64,000 nt of DNA from Cytophagales bacterium (GCA_013298025.1 JAAFJE010000003.1:287434-351433); one strand, 5' to 3'. Positions 17,517 to 26,992 are shown, numbered from the stretch's first letter. Notes: generated by a model from the letters alone, not told the origin. Numbers and translations: made by a program.

Positions 17517-18137
17517 TTAAACAGGCGTATCGAATACCAACGCTTTTTCTACTTGTAAGCTAATCCATTCAAAGTCATCGTAGTTGTTTACATAGTCTAA
17601 ATGATTGACATCTATGACCAAGAGTTTTCCTTGGGTATAATTATTGATAAATTGCTCATAATGGGCATTCAAATCAGACAAATATTGTGCCGAAATATTG
17701 TTTTCAAAATCTCTGCCTCGCTTCTGAATTTGACTGAGCAGTTTGGGCAAATCAGCCTTGAGGTAAATAGTCAAATCGGGGGCTTTTACCGTTTGCATCA
17801 TCAGGTCGAAAATGCCTTTGTAGGTAGCATAGTCGTTATCGCTCATCACACCCGATTGGTAGAGATTCATGGCAAAAATATAGGCATCTTCATAAATGGT
17901 GCGGTCTTGTATAATACGCTTGTTCGATTGCTGAATTTGTACCACTTGTTCGTACCGACTTTTCAGAAAATACATCTGTAAATGAAAAGCCCAACGAGGC
18001 ATATCTCCGTAAAATGGGGCTAAATAAGGATTTCCTTCGACGGCTTCAAACAATACTTCCCACCCAAAATGGGCCGCCAATTTAGAAGCAAGCGTAGTTT
18101 TGCCTGCACCAATATTTCCTGTAACTGCAATGTGCAT
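17517..18137 (-). CDS. Deoxynucleoside kinase (dAK/dGK family)
   Basis: The 206-residue protein has a P-loop TGNIGAGKTTLASKL at the N-terminus, the substrate-binding glutamate in FEAVEGNPYLAPFY, the DRTIYEDAYIFA block (equivalent of the DRS motif), and a LID-like RGRDFENN near residue 142. These place it in the deoxyadenosine/deoxyguanosine kinase family, which phosphorylates deoxynucleosides for DNA precursor salvage. A 12-bp A/T-rich hairpin (AAAAGCTTTTTT..., about 17456-17487) lies downstream and may terminate it. Confidence 0.92.
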   Translation of the reverse strand: MHIAVTGNIGAGKTTLASKLAAHFGWEVLFEAVEGNPYLAPFYGDMPRWAFHLQMYFLKSRYEQVVQIQQSNKRIIQDRTIYEDAYIFAMNLYQSGVMSDNDYATYKGIFDLMMQTVKAPDLTIYLKADLPKLLSQIQKRGRDFENNISAQYLSDLNAHYEQFINNYTQGKLLVIDVNHLDYVNNYDDFEWISLQVEKALVFDTPV

Positions 18138-18255
18138 CTTGTTGATTTATGTAAAATGAGTTATTTGGCTATGAATAGCAGGTGTTTGCTACTAAAAGAC
18201 AAATCTCAAAATTACGTTGCAATCTTGGTATAAACAAATGATGCCTACGGAGGAG

Positions 18256-18286
18256 TTGACCGAATAAAAGCTTTTATGTAACTTTG
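18256..18286 (+). promoter_or_regulatory. Bacteroidota-type promoter of trhO
   Basis: TTG (18256-18258), 20 bases, then TAACTTTG (18279-18286) fit the -33/-7 consensus. The predicted leader is about 62 bases. Confidence 0.7.
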
Positions 18287-18352
18287 CACCCGCCCATTGG
18301 TACTGTAAGGGGTATCGAAAGGCATTTAAGCTATTTTATCCATCTGTAACTC

Positions 18353-19363
18353 ATGCTGAAGATGAAGCCATACAGAGTACTTTTGTATTATAATTACACG
18401 CCTATTCCAGACCCGGAGGCGTATCGTGAAAAACACCATTTGTTTTGTATCGAAAATCAGTTGTTGGGTCGTATTATTGTTGCACCCGAAGGGCTTAATG
18501 GCACGGTTTCGGGGCTTGCCGAAGACTGCGAAAAGTATATGCGTTGGCTCGAAAATGACCCTATTTTTGCTGGAAGCAACTTCGATTTTAAGGTAGAAGC
18601 CTACGATAATCATGCTTTTGCCAAATTGCACGTGCGTGTAAAAGACGAGATTGTCAACTCCGACCTTCCCGTAAACCCCAACATCCGCACGGGGAAGCAT
18701 CTTGAACCAAGCGAGTTTAAGACCTTACTCAAAAATGACCCCGATGTAGTGTTGGTCGATATGCGTTCTAACTATGAACACGCTGTGGGCAAATTCAAAG
18801 GAGCGATTACCTTCGATATGGAAACACTCCGAGAACTGCCCGAACACGTGCATGAAATAGCACACTTGAAAAATAAAAAAGTGATAACGTATTGTACGGG
18901 TGGCATTAAATGTGAAAAAGCCTCGGCGTATTTGCTCGAACAAGGTTTTGAAAATGTGTATCAGCTTCACGGGGGAATCATCAAATACGGCTTGGAAGAA
19001 GGAGGCGAAGATTTTGAAGGCAAATGTTATGTGTTCGACAACCGTGTGACAACCGATGTAAACCACATAAATCCTGTGGTCATTTCTCGCTGTCATATTT
19101 GTCAAACGCCATCCGACCACATGGTTAACTGTGCCAATCCTACTTGCAACGAACACTTGGCGATTTGTCCTGTTTGTTTAGAAAAAATGGAAGGTGCGTG
19201 TTCAGACGCTTGTAAAAACCATCCTCGCAAGCGTCCTTACAATCCGAAAGGCTATTACAGCAAGGAATCTGATAATTATTCACCTGCGTTTGGCTTCAAG
19301 AGCCGACAAAAAACAAAGGTTGATGTCAGTAAAATTTCGGCATTGACACAGAATTTTGAATAA
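18353..19363 (+). CDS. trhO: tRNA uridine(34) hydroxylase TrhO (rhodanese family)
   Basis: The 336-residue protein is a YceA/TrhO-type rhodanese. It has an N-terminal ferredoxin-like domain (YNYTPIPDPEAYREKHH, RIIVAPEGLNGTVSG), then a rhodanese domain (residues ~125-220) with VDMRSNYEHAVGKF and active-site YCTGGIKCEKAS. The C-terminal region is cysteine-rich and probably binds zinc (CHIC, CANPTC, CPVC, CSDAC). TrhO carries out oxygen-dependent 5-hydroxylation of uridine 34 in tRNA. A second ATG at 18362 (MKPYRV) could be the actual start. A long inverted repeat follows the stop codon. Confidence 0.92.
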   Translation: MLKMKPYRVLLYYNYTPIPDPEAYREKHHLFCIENQLLGRIIVAPEGLNGTVSGLAEDCEKYMRWLENDPIFAGSNFDFKVEAYDNHAFAKLHVRVKDEIVNSDLPVNPNIRTGKHLEPSEFKTLLKNDPDVVLVDMRSNYEHAVGKFKGAITFDMETLRELPEHVHEIAHLKNKKVITYCTGGIKCEKASAYLLEQGFENVYQLHGGIIKYGLEEGGEDFEGKCYVFDNRVTTDVNHINPVVISRCHICQTPSDHMVNCANPTCNEHLAICPVCLEKMEGACSDACKNHPRKRPYNPKGYYSKESDNYSPAFGFKSRQKTKVDVSKISALTQNFE

Positions 19364-19382
19364 AAATTGCACTATTTCTTTG

Positions 19383-19447
19383 ATTTCGGATGGTTACGTT
19401 AAATGATTTTATCAAAAAATAAAGCCATCTTAACCCCCATCCGAAAT
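19383..19447. terminator. Convergent inverted repeat between trhO and a lipoprotein gene
   Basis: 11-bp arms ATTTCGGATGG (19383-19393) and CCATCCGAAAT (19437-19447) enclose a 43-base loop. The position between convergent genes suggests a bidirectional transcript end, although no long T-tract follows. Confidence 0.5.
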
Positions 19448-19470
19448 TCCTCCTCAACACTTATCAAAAT

Positions 19471-20580
19471 TTATTCGTAAATCAATTCTTTTCGTTGGGT
19501 AAACAAATGCTGATTGCTGCTATAACCTTTAAACTTGGTTAAGAGTTGCGTCGGATACCCTTGTTCGTTGTATTGGTAATCGTACTGATACGGCACGCTT
19601 GTTGGGATATTGCCTTGATACCCTCTTTCTGCCGCAATCATATTGTTTTTAGAAAGATTAGTCAAAAATAAGCTATACACGCCAATCACAGCATAAGGGT
19701 TAATGTGGCTATCGAAGTTATACTTGCCCGTTTCGCTAGTCCCTGTAGCTCCTTGGGCATATTCTTCTACGATATTTGTACCCACCCGATAAAAAGTGTA
19801 ATCCATCGTCACGTTGTTGTCGAAGGTATAATGAATACTCACCTTTTCTCTATTACTTTCGGTTGTATAAGAAATGGTCGCCAAGGTCTGCTGTCCGTAG
19901 CGTTTTTCGCTGATAGCTTTGACACGCCCTGCATCGTCGTAGTTCAACTCGGTCATGCCAATAGGACTTTGGTTTTCGTCGAAATAAAAGACCTTTGCCA
20001 ACAAACCACCATTCCACTGGTACAAATGCCGCCCCATGTATTGTAATACGCCTTTATTTGCTTGGTTCAAATCAATGTATTTGAGCTTTCCATTGGGATA
20101 ATAAGTATAAGTGCGTTGGGTTTCTAGGGTTTCTTGGTTATTGGCGATGGTATAAATATTTTCTTGGCTCAGTTTTTGTATTTCTTTTGTCTTGCCCAAC
20201 GTGACAACCGTTGCATTCAATGCCTCCGCTTGGGTGAGGGTACGCTCGTCGTGGATGCCCCATTTGTCTAGGCTCAACTTGATACGCTCGTATTTTTTAG
20301 GCAACGACACCAAGCTTGTCCCCGCTTGTAGGGTAGCTGTTTGCTCGTACAAATGGTTTTGTGCATCCCAAGCCGAAATCTTGACACTGGCAGGCAAATC
20401 GCTGTAATTGTACTCACCCACTTGAATAGACACATTGACTTTTAGGGTAAAATTGGCATCAGAAACGGGCGTTGTTGGGGTATCAGGGGCAGGTGAGCGG
20501 GGTTGTAGGGTTTCTTCGTTGCAAGCCCCCAATAGTACCAAACCGACAAGTGTAGTCAATAAAAATGTTTTCTTTTTCAT
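19471..20580 (-). CDS. Putative surface lipoprotein with YD-like repeats
   Basis: The 369-residue protein has a lipoprotein signal peptide (lipobox LLGAC, Cys at ~20) followed by a Pro/Thr-rich linker and a beta-rich domain. From residue ~160 it contains tyrosine-rich units resembling RHS/YD repeats (YYPNGKLKYIDL, NYDDAGRVKAISEKRY, YNEQGYPTQLLTKF) that are typical of extracellular Bacteroidota proteins. It is probably displayed on the outer membrane. The function is unknown; no SusC/SusD or effector genes are adjacent. Confidence 0.65.
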   Translation of the reverse strand: MKKKTFLLTTLVGLVLLGACNEETLQPRSPAPDTPTTPVSDANFTLKVNVSIQVGEYNYSDLPASVKISAWDAQNHLYEQTATLQAGTSLVSLPKKYERIKLSLDKWGIHDERTLTQAEALNATVVTLGKTKEIQKLSQENIYTIANNQETLETQRTYTYYPNGKLKYIDLNQANKGVLQYMGRHLYQWNGGLLAKVFYFDENQSPIGMTELNYDDAGRVKAISEKRYGQQTLATISYTTESNREKVSIHYTFDNNVTMDYTFYRVGTNIVEEYAQGATGTSETGKYNFDSHINPYAVIGVYSLFLTNLSKNNMIAAERGYQGNIPTSVPYQYDYQYNEQGYPTQLLTKFKGYSSNQHLFTQRKELIYE

Positions 20581-21152
20581 TTGATTGATGGTAATTAAGC
20601 GTTTAAAGTATCAGTGAAAATTGCATCACTACACAAAGGAGTGTTTCTAGGCATCAAGCGTTGGAAAAAGAAGGCTAAAAAACGATGATTCTCCATCAAT
20701 GGTTCTATGGTTGGATGAATGGTCAAATCGTTCCATCAGTTTTAAGACCATTTCCAGATTAAAAACAGTTTATTGAGGAAAACAACAATACAAAAGCCGA
20801 AAAACAAAGTTGAAAAACATATTTTTTAATAAAAAAAGTATATTTTATTTTTTATCTAAATTTTTGCTTTTATATTGAACTAAAATCATTCACGATATTT
20901 GAATTATAATCCTGATAACAAAACAATGGAGGTGTTTATCGACTAAAAACTACAATTAACCCCAATTATATTTTAACGTATTCCACTCATTTAGCAACAA
21001 TCAACTTTTACTTTATCGGCAAAAATTTGTCGAAAAGCCTGCAAAAACGACAGAAAAACGAAAACATTCATGATTGCACGCCGTTTGTGTGCAATTTTGT
21101 TTCATCAAACCACAAACATTTACCCTTTCATTCATCTTTAATACCAATCAAC
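20581..21152. other. Intergenic region between divergent lipoprotein genes
   Basis: About 570 AT-rich bases holding the promoters of both divergent genes. A small hairpin ATTGCAC (21073-21079) / GTGCAAT (21089-21095) lies 58 bases upstream of the LruC gene start. The frame of that gene is open from 21027, but the signal peptide begins only at 21153. No further gene is visible. Confidence 0.5.
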
Positions 21153-23201
21153 ATGAAAAACAGAATTATATTATCTTTCCTTTCGCTAGTGACGGCAAGT
21201 ATTTTGTACAGTTGCGTACCTAACGTTAATTCAACAGATACTACACCTGAAACAGACATGGACAAACTGAATGTTCCTGCGAATTTTAATTTCAACACTT
21301 CTCAGGATGTAAACTTTAGCTTAGGAGCGTTTGATAACGCCGATGCTCCCATTTCGGGCGTAATTATGTCGGTGTATAGCTACCCAGACGACTCACTACT
21401 TTTCAAAGGTATCACCACCGACGATGGTAAGCTTGTTTTGACCCAGAAAATTCCGACGTTTGTTAATAAAGTAACCATTCGTCCTGATTATATCGGTTTA
21501 CCTTATGAATATGTAGTGGATGTAAGCAACAATGTAGAAGTAAACTTTGGTGGAAAAACACCAACGCTACAAAATAATGCGGCGGTATTAGCCAAAGCCG
21601 CTTCAAGCTTGAAAGTAGATGCAACCACCGCCCAAACATACCCAACCATGGGTTATCTTGGTACGTTTACGTCGAGTGGTGTGCCTAAATATTTGGAAAA
21701 AGACCGAGATGCTATTTCTAAAACATTCTTAGAATATGTCAACGCCAGTGTGCCAGAAAGCAAGTCTGTTCCCAAATATCACCCAGATTATTTGAACAGC
21801 AACAACCGCAATTTTTTGTATATCAAAGAATTATCGGATGTTTATATCACATTTGTACACGAAGGAGCAGGTTGGACAAATACCTTATGTTTTTATACCT
21901 TCGACCCACTCAATCCGCCTAAAACAACTACAGCTATCAGTAAAATGACCGTTATTTTCCCTAACGTTTCTTACCAAGGTAGTGGTGGTGGATTAGTGTC
22001 GGGTGATAAAGTAAAATTAGGACGTTTCCCTGCTGGTACAGGTATTGGGTTTGTCTTGCTCGGCAACTCTTGGAGTAACTCAAATGGTACAGTAGGCAAA
22101 GGATATTATGCCAACTTCTCGCATGACGACCTAAATGTTGAGGTTGCTAAAGACTTACGCAGGCATTTGATTACCCTAAACGACCCAACCAGTAAAAGGA
22201 TGTTGCTTGCCTACGAAGATGTAAGCCGTGAAGCAGGTTCCGACAACGACTTTAACGATGCCATTTTCTATGCTACGTCGAATCCTGTGCAAGCCATTGA
22301 TACCGACAATGTACCGATTGTGGATAGCCCTAAAGATACCGATGGCGACGGTGTAGGCGATACTCGTGACGAATATCCAACCGACCCAACCAGGGCCATC
22401 AATAGCTATGTGCCAGGCAAAAATTCATACAATACCTTGGCTTACGAAGATTTATGGCCTATCCAAGGAGATTATGATTTGAACGACTTAGTAATCAATT
22501 ATCAGTTCCAAGAAGTCTTGAATGCTAAAAACCAAGTAGTTGATTTAAAAGCGAAGTTTTATGTAAAAGCAATTGGGGCGAATTATACCAACGGCTGGGG
22601 CTTCCAATTGCCCGTTGACCCATCGCTAGTTAAATCGTTTACGGGTAATTCATTGACCGAGGGCGTCATTAAAACCAATGCCAATGGTACGGAAGCGAGC
22701 CAGAAATACGCCAACTTTATTGTGTTCGACAATGCTTTTAAACAGATGAAATCGAGCGGAGGATTTGTTAATACAACCCAAGGCGCTGGTTTGGTAGCAC
22801 CCAAAGATACCATTCGTTTGACCATCAATTTCTCGACTCCTATCAACAAAAGTACATTTGGTACAGCACCTTACAACCCTTACTTATTCAAAAGTAATGA
22901 GCGAGGAAAAGAAGTACATTTGCCTAACCAAGCCCCCACAAGCAAGGCTACGTTGAGTTTGCTTGGCACGGGTCAAGATGCTTCTTCTGTCACCAAAAAT
23001 ATTTATTACAAAACAGCAAAAGGTCTTCCTTGGGCAGTAGATTTCTCAAGCGACTTTAAGTATCCGCTCGAAACAGTACCCATTATCAATGCTTACAATA
23101 AGTTTGCGGCTTGGGCTGAAAGTGGCGGTACGTTGTATCCCGATTGGTATTTGCAAAGCAAGGGATACTTCGATTCAACAAAGCTATATCAGGGTAAATA
23201 A
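21153..23201 (+). CDS. LruC domain-containing lipoprotein
   Basis: The 682-residue protein has a lipoprotein signal peptide (MKNRIILSFLSL..., lipobox LYSC). The N-terminal half includes a carboxypeptidase-regulatory-like beta domain. DUF4114-type sequence YEDVSREAGSDNDFNDAIFY follows at ~355. Next is an acidic Ca-binding thrombospondin-3-like segment (DTDGDGVGDTRDEYPTDP). The C-terminal LruC domain contains YEDLWPIQGDYDLNDLVIN. LruC-domain proteins are exported and of unknown function in Bacteroidota and Leptospira. The start at ATG 21153 gives the signal peptide; 42 open codons upstream are not coding-like. Confidence 0.88.
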   Translation: MKNRIILSFLSLVTASILYSCVPNVNSTDTTPETDMDKLNVPANFNFNTSQDVNFSLGAFDNADAPISGVIMSVYSYPDDSLLFKGITTDDGKLVLTQKIPTFVNKVTIRPDYIGLPYEYVVDVSNNVEVNFGGKTPTLQNNAAVLAKAASSLKVDATTAQTYPTMGYLGTFTSSGVPKYLEKDRDAISKTFLEYVNASVPESKSVPKYHPDYLNSNNRNFLYIKELSDVYITFVHEGAGWTNTLCFYTFDPLNPPKTTTAISKMTVIFPNVSYQGSGGGLVSGDKVKLGRFPAGTGIGFVLLGNSWSNSNGTVGKGYYANFSHDDLNVEVAKDLRRHLITLNDPTSKRMLLAYEDVSREAGSDNDFNDAIFYATSNPVQAIDTDNVPIVDSPKDTDGDGVGDTRDEYPTDPTRAINSYVPGKNSYNTLAYEDLWPIQGDYDLNDLVINYQFQEVLNAKNQVVDLKAKFYVKAIGANYTNGWGFQLPVDPSLVKSFTGNSLTEGVIKTNANGTEASQKYANFIVFDNAFKQMKSSGGFVNTTQGAGLVAPKDTIRLTINFSTPINKSTFGTAPYNPYLFKSNERGKEVHLPNQAPTSKATLSLLGTGQDASSVTKNIYYKTAKGLPWAVDFSSDFKYPLETVPIINAYNKFAAWAESGGTLYPDWYLQSKGYFDSTKLYQGK

Positions 23202-23220
23202 TATATAGAGGGTAATTTAG

Positions 23221-23252
23221 AAAAGGGCTATCAGATTGATAGCCCTTTTTTT
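23221..23252. terminator. Bidirectional terminator between LruC and kinase genes
   Basis: A perfect 13-bp stem AAAAGGGCTATCA / TGATAGCCCTTTT with a 3-base loop and T-run on the + side. On the minus strand it lies directly at the kinase stop codon, so it may serve both convergent genes. Confidence 0.9.
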
Positions 23253-24768
23253 AGGCTTGTCGGAAAGTAGCCAATTGCTCAAAAGCGGGCAATAGGTTTT
23301 GTGTCAGTTGTTCAAAAAGGGTAAAAAGTTGTTGATACTGAGGGTAATGTGCTAAATTTGGCTGGTAAGCTTGCTCATATCGAACGGCATTGACGGCTTG
23401 TGACAAAGTGTTGAATACGCCTAATTTCGTGAGCGTAAGTAGTGCCATGCCTGTGCCTACGCCGTCGTCGGTATTTGGATGAATTGTTTTACCAAAAATA
23501 TCGGCCAACGTTTGGGTAATAATTGGATGAGTAGATGCCGAGCCATTCAATACTACCGAGTCGAATGTATGTACTTGGTGTAGCATTTGGGCGATGCTAT
23601 AAATTTCGAGCAATACACCTTCGAGTGTTGCACGCATCAAATGAGCCGTTTGGTGATTGATGTGCAGGCCCAAATATACTCCACGAGCATTGGCATTCCA
23701 TATAGGGGCTCTTTCTCCCAATAAATAAGGTAAAAACAACAGTCCATCGGCACCAATGCTTATTTCACGGGCTTTTCTGAACAGTTCTTCCAACACTTCT
23801 TCTACGCTTTCTCCCTGCGAAAAATCGCCCATTTGTCGGGCAAACCAATCGAATACTACGCCAGCGTTATTGCTTGGACCACCCGACACATAATATTCTT
23901 CGTTGAGAATATAATTGAAAAAACGGGCTTGAGGGTCTTCTATAGGCTTTTGTCCTACTATTCTCACCGCAGCACTTGCCCCAATCGTAACCGTCACTTG
24001 CTTTTTTCCCAAAATACCAGCCCCAAGCGTAGCCATACAGCCATCGCTTCCGCCCAAAATTAAGGTTGTGTTTTCTGAAACACCCCAAGAAAAAGCATAC
24101 TCTTTTTTAAGTTTCAAACCATCGTACATCACCGAAGCTACTTCCGACAAATGATGTGCTTTGATGCCTGCAAAAGCCAAGGCTTCGGTTTCCCAGCTAC
24201 GGGTATAGCTATTAAACAAGCCCGTTGACGAAGCAATGCTTTCGTCAACTAAGTATTGTCCCGTAAGCTGAAAAATGATGTATTCTTTCAACGAAATATA
24301 TTTATCGGTTTTGGCTGCAATCGTTGGTTGGAATTGTTTGAGCCAAGCAATTTTCATCAAAGGCGACATCGGGTGAATGGGTGTACCCGTTGCCCGATAC
24401 ACTTCTGCTGCCTTGCCCGATGCTTGCAAAGCCTTCACTTGTGCCGTACCTCGGTTGTCGGCCCAAATAATGGCCTTTCCCAAGGGTACGCCGTGCGCAT
24501 CAATAGGCAATACGCTGTGCATCGAGCCCGTAAAACAAAAAGCTTGTACGGCGTATTGTTGCGGTATCACGAAAGTATTCAGCAGGTTTTTAACCACAAA
24601 TAGGGTCGTTACAAACACCTGTTCGGGGTCTTGCTCGCTCCAATCGGGTTGCGGATGAAAAGTAGGATAGCTCGCCTTCTGGCTATACAAGGCAATGCCC
24701 TCCATCGAATACACATGAGCTTTTACAGCCGAAGTATTAATATCTATACAAATAATGCAAGCAGTCAT
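23251..24768 (-). CDS. FGGY family carbohydrate kinase, probable gluconokinase
   Basis: The 505-residue protein belongs to the FGGY family. The first actin-like domain starts IICIDINTSAVKAHV (phosphate-1 motif slightly diverged from DIGTT), then ADNRGTAQV and TGTPIHPMSPLMKIAW, which resembles the gluconokinase subgroup. The second domain has GGSDGCMATLGAG and LPYLLGERAPIWN. It is clearly paralogous to the kinase at 37406-38839. FGGY gluconokinases make 6-phosphogluconate; xylulose or another sugar is the main alternative. An AraC regulator gene ends 4 bases upstream on the same strand, suggesting co-transcription and substrate-dependent control. Confidence 0.82.
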   Translation of the reverse strand: MTACIICIDINTSAVKAHVYSMEGIALYSQKASYPTFHPQPDWSEQDPEQVFVTTLFVVKNLLNTFVIPQQYAVQAFCFTGSMHSVLPIDAHGVPLGKAIIWADNRGTAQVKALQASGKAAEVYRATGTPIHPMSPLMKIAWLKQFQPTIAAKTDKYISLKEYIIFQLTGQYLVDESIASSTGLFNSYTRSWETEALAFAGIKAHHLSEVASVMYDGLKLKKEYAFSWGVSENTTLILGGSDGCMATLGAGILGKKQVTVTIGASAAVRIVGQKPIEDPQARFFNYILNEEYYVSGGPSNNAGVVFDWFARQMGDFSQGESVEEVLEELFRKAREISIGADGLLFLPYLLGERAPIWNANARGVYLGLHINHQTAHLMRATLEGVLLEIYSIAQMLHQVHTFDSVVLNGSASTHPIITQTLADIFGKTIHPNTDDGVGTGMALLTLTKLGVFNTLSQAVNAVRYEQAYQPNLAHYPQYQQLFTLFEQLTQNLLPAFEQLATFRQA

Positions 24769-24772
24769 TTGT

Positions 24773-25654
24773 TTATGGATTGTTTTTTCTAAAATCTCTT
24801 GGCGTATAGCCTGTTAACTTTTTAAAAGTAGAAGAAAAATGTTGCGACGAATAAAAACCCGTTTGAAAAGCAATGTCGGTCAAACTGTCTTCTGTACTCT
24901 TCAACAGCCGCATGGCTTCCGAAATCCGAATATTGATGAGGTAATTTAACGGCGAAAAGCCCGAAAATCGCTTCACTTTTTCACTAAAAGCCGTTGTACC
25001 TAAACCCACCAAGCCTGCCATTTCTTCTACCGTCCAAGGGTGTTCGAGGTTGTTTCTTAGGCTCTGTTCTAATTTAAGAAACGTCTGCGGAAAATCTCGT
25101 GGGTCATGCTCTTGCTTACTCATCGCCCGTACCACTGTCAAGAGTATTTCATCGACCAACTGCCTCACCCTTGTACGATAGCCTAGTTCTTGTTCGGTTA
25201 GTTCCTGTGCCAAGGTTTCAAACAAAGGAAAAAGCCGCTTGAAACGAGGCAAGACAGGACGATTGTTTTGTCCTAAAATTTTCCCTACAATGCGTTGGTC
25301 GCTCGTGGGCAATTGGCTCCACTCGCCTAGGGTAAAATGCCCATTGCCTTCGAGTTGGCTAGGCAACAGTTGCAATTGCATAAACGCCCCAATTTCGGTA
25401 TGTCCTTTGGTACTGCCCATTGCTTGCCAAGGGCATACCACTAAGGCATCGTTGGGATACAACAAATATGATTTGTCGTCTATCTTCCAATCGAAACGCC
25501 CTTCTTGAATGCCAAACAAACGCAAGCCTTCTTGTCGTGCTACGGGCATCGAATGCAAGGTGATTTGTTGGATTTTTTGGTAAGTAAACGAAGCAATAAA
25601 AGGAAATTCCTCTAGCAACGCCGTTTTACCTTGATACAATTCAAATGGATTCAT
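24773..25654 (-). CDS. AraC family transcriptional regulator
   Basis: The 293-residue protein has an N-terminal sensory region (~residues 1-185, cupin-like beta strands expected) and a C-terminal AraC DNA-binding domain. That domain's two helix-turn-helix units are LGTTAFSEKVKRFSGFSPLNYL and the signature block SLTDIAFQTGFYSSQHFSSTF...GYTPRDFR. It lies 4 bases upstream of the FGGY kinase gene on the same strand and is the likely regulator of that operon in response to its sugar substrate. Confidence 0.92.
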   Translation of the reverse strand: MNPFELYQGKTALLEEFPFIASFTYQKIQQITLHSMPVARQEGLRLFGIQEGRFDWKIDDKSYLLYPNDALVVCPWQAMGSTKGHTEIGAFMQLQLLPSQLEGNGHFTLGEWSQLPTSDQRIVGKILGQNNRPVLPRFKRLFPLFETLAQELTEQELGYRTRVRQLVDEILLTVVRAMSKQEHDPRDFPQTFLKLEQSLRNNLEHPWTVEEMAGLVGLGTTAFSEKVKRFSGFSPLNYLINIRISEAMRLLKSTEDSLTDIAFQTGFYSSQHFSSTFKKLTGYTPRDFRKNNP

Positions 25655-26049
25655 TCCTGATTAATTATGCTCGCTGGACGGATAAAACCACCCAAACACT
25701 TGTCATTCGCAAAGTCGAGATTTTGCCCAAAATTAGCGTTTAATAAGCCTCTTAAAATAGCAATTAACAAATTTTAATTTGAATAAATAGTATATTATTC
25801 TACACTGAAGGAAAATGAAAGTATCCCTTATCGCTCTTGCATAATTTTGAATCATTAAATATGACCCTTATCAGTGCAAAACCCTTCAGTAACATTTAAT
25901 CGCATGGAAAAGCCGTATTGATAAACGGCTTTCCATGTATATATTACGTATCCAAAAAACACAATACATATACAAAATTTTGCCCAAAACAGGGCTTCAT
26001 TCTTTTTAAATAACAAAGGCACAAGGTTTATACCCTGTGCCTTTTTCGT
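25655..26049. other. Intergenic region with two hairpins
   Basis: No gene seen. It holds the AraC gene promoter region and two inverted repeats. The hairpin at 25903-25937 (CATGGAAAAGCCGT / AAACGGCTTTCCATG, one bulge) and the terminator at 26015-26046 both look like transcript ends. Confidence 0.6.
26015..26046. terminator. Terminator after rhaM
   Basis: Stem AAAGGCACAAGG / CCCTGTGCCTTT with T-run on the + side and GTTATTT on the minus side, immediately after the rhaM stop codon. Confidence 0.8.
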
Positions 26050-26388
26050 TTATACTGCTTTCAAATCAAAAATTTTATCCATCAAAAGCCATTTTTCACC
26101 GGGCTTTGCCGTGGGTAAGGCTTGTTGGTATTGCCACATCAGGGCTTCCCATTCCTGTACTTTGGGGTTGACGGCATCTTTTTGGGCTTTGGCTTCAAAG
26201 GAAAAATCATCGTTGGTTTGCATCAACATAAAAAGCCGATTGCCTAAGCGATAAATTTCCATTTGTTGAATCCCTGCTTCGGTAATACTGGTAAGGATTT
26301 CGGGCCATACAGCTTTATGATACGCTTCGTAGGCAGCAATCAGTTCGGCATCGTCTTTCAAATCAAGACATAAAGCAAATTGTTTCAT
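26050..26388 (-). CDS. rhaM: L-rhamnose mutarotase family protein
   Basis: The 112-residue protein is a RhaM-type mutarotase with the dimeric alpha/beta-barrel fold. It has FALCLDLKDDAELIAAYEAYHKAVWPEI near the N-terminus (His and Trp conserved), GIQQMEIYRLGNRLFML in the middle, and PGEKWLLMDKIFDL at the end. These enzymes interconvert alpha and beta anomers of L-rhamnose or L-fucose. The nearby FucP-like transporter gene supports a fucose or rhamnose role. The higA-higB pair lies between them; the higA stop is only 3 bases upstream of this start. Confidence 0.88.
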   Translation of the reverse strand: MKQFALCLDLKDDAELIAAYEAYHKAVWPEILTSITEAGIQQMEIYRLGNRLFMLMQTNDDFSFEAKAQKDAVNPKVQEWEALMWQYQQALPTAKPGEKWLLMDKIFDLKAV

Positions 26389-26391
26389 ATT

Positions 26392-26700
26392 TTATACGGC
26401 TTGTGCTGTGTTTTTTCTTGTATTGCTAATTCTGATAAAAACCTCCGCATGCGCGTTTTTTTCTTCTTCTATATCGTAATCGTCTTGTAGTCCAAGCCAA
26501 AACTTTGGTGTGTTCGCAAAATAAGCACTCAAACGCATAGCGGTGTCGGCTGTAATTCTTCTGTTTCCTTTCAGTATTTGAGAAATTCTCGTTTGTGGAA
26601 TTTCTGTGTCTTTTGAAAGCCTGTATGCTGAAATACCCAATGGTTTGAGAAACTCTTCCATCAATATTTCTCCCGGATGTATGTTTGCTAGTTTTTCCAT
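26392..26700 (-). CDS. higA: HigA family antitoxin (XRE helix-turn-helix)
   Basis: The 102-residue protein starts MEKLANIHPGEILMEEFLKPLG, the hallmark of HigA/VapI-type antitoxins, followed by an XRE helix-turn-helix (YRLSKDTEIPQTRISQILKGNRRITADTAMRLSAYF) and FWLGLQDDYDIE. HigA binds and neutralises HigB and represses the operon. The toxin gene is upstream (16 bases between), the reverse of most TA systems and normal for higBA. The pair sits between rhaM and fucP on the same strand. Confidence 0.93.
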   Translation of the reverse strand: MEKLANIHPGEILMEEFLKPLGISAYRLSKDTEIPQTRISQILKGNRRITADTAMRLSAYFANTPKFWLGLQDDYDIEEEKNAHAEVFIRISNTRKNTAQAV

Positions 26701-26716
26701 CGTAAACCCTTGATTT

Positions 26717-26992
26717 TTAGTGATAATCTATAATCTCTACATCGTAACTTTGGTTGTTCTCCCAACGAAAAACAATTCTCCATTGGTCATTAATTCTGAT
26801 ACTAAAAAAATCGCTTCCTTTCAACTTCTCTAGTCTATTGGAAGGGGGTATCCTCAAATCGTCAATGTTTTGTGAATTATTCAACATTCTTAGTTTTCGC
26901 CTTCCAATATGCTGAATTTCAGTCGGTAACTTCCTGACGACTTCTCCTTTCCAAATTTTTTCGGTTTCTTTTGACCCAAACGATACAATCAT
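26717..26992 (-). CDS. higB: HigB/RelE-type toxin
   Basis: The 91-residue protein has the HigB pattern: MIVSFGSKETEKIWKGE at the N-terminus, RKLRMLNNSQNIDDLRIPPSNRLEKLKG, then FFSIRINDQWRIVFRWENN, with conserved basic/aromatic residues of the ribonuclease surface. RelE-superfamily toxins cleave mRNA on the ribosome. It is directly followed by higA and looks intact. A 5' AT-rich segment (26993-27118) separates it from fucP and may carry its promoter. Confidence 0.93.
   Translation of the reverse strand: MIVSFGSKETEKIWKGEVVRKLPTEIQHIGRRKLRMLNNSQNIDDLRIPPSNRLEKLKGSDFFSIRINDQWRIVFRWENNQSYDVEIIDYH

Noticed and set aside
21027..21152. 42-codon N-terminal extension of the LruC lipoprotein
   Set aside because: It would bury the lipoprotein signal peptide; translation from ATG 21153 gives a proper lipobox.
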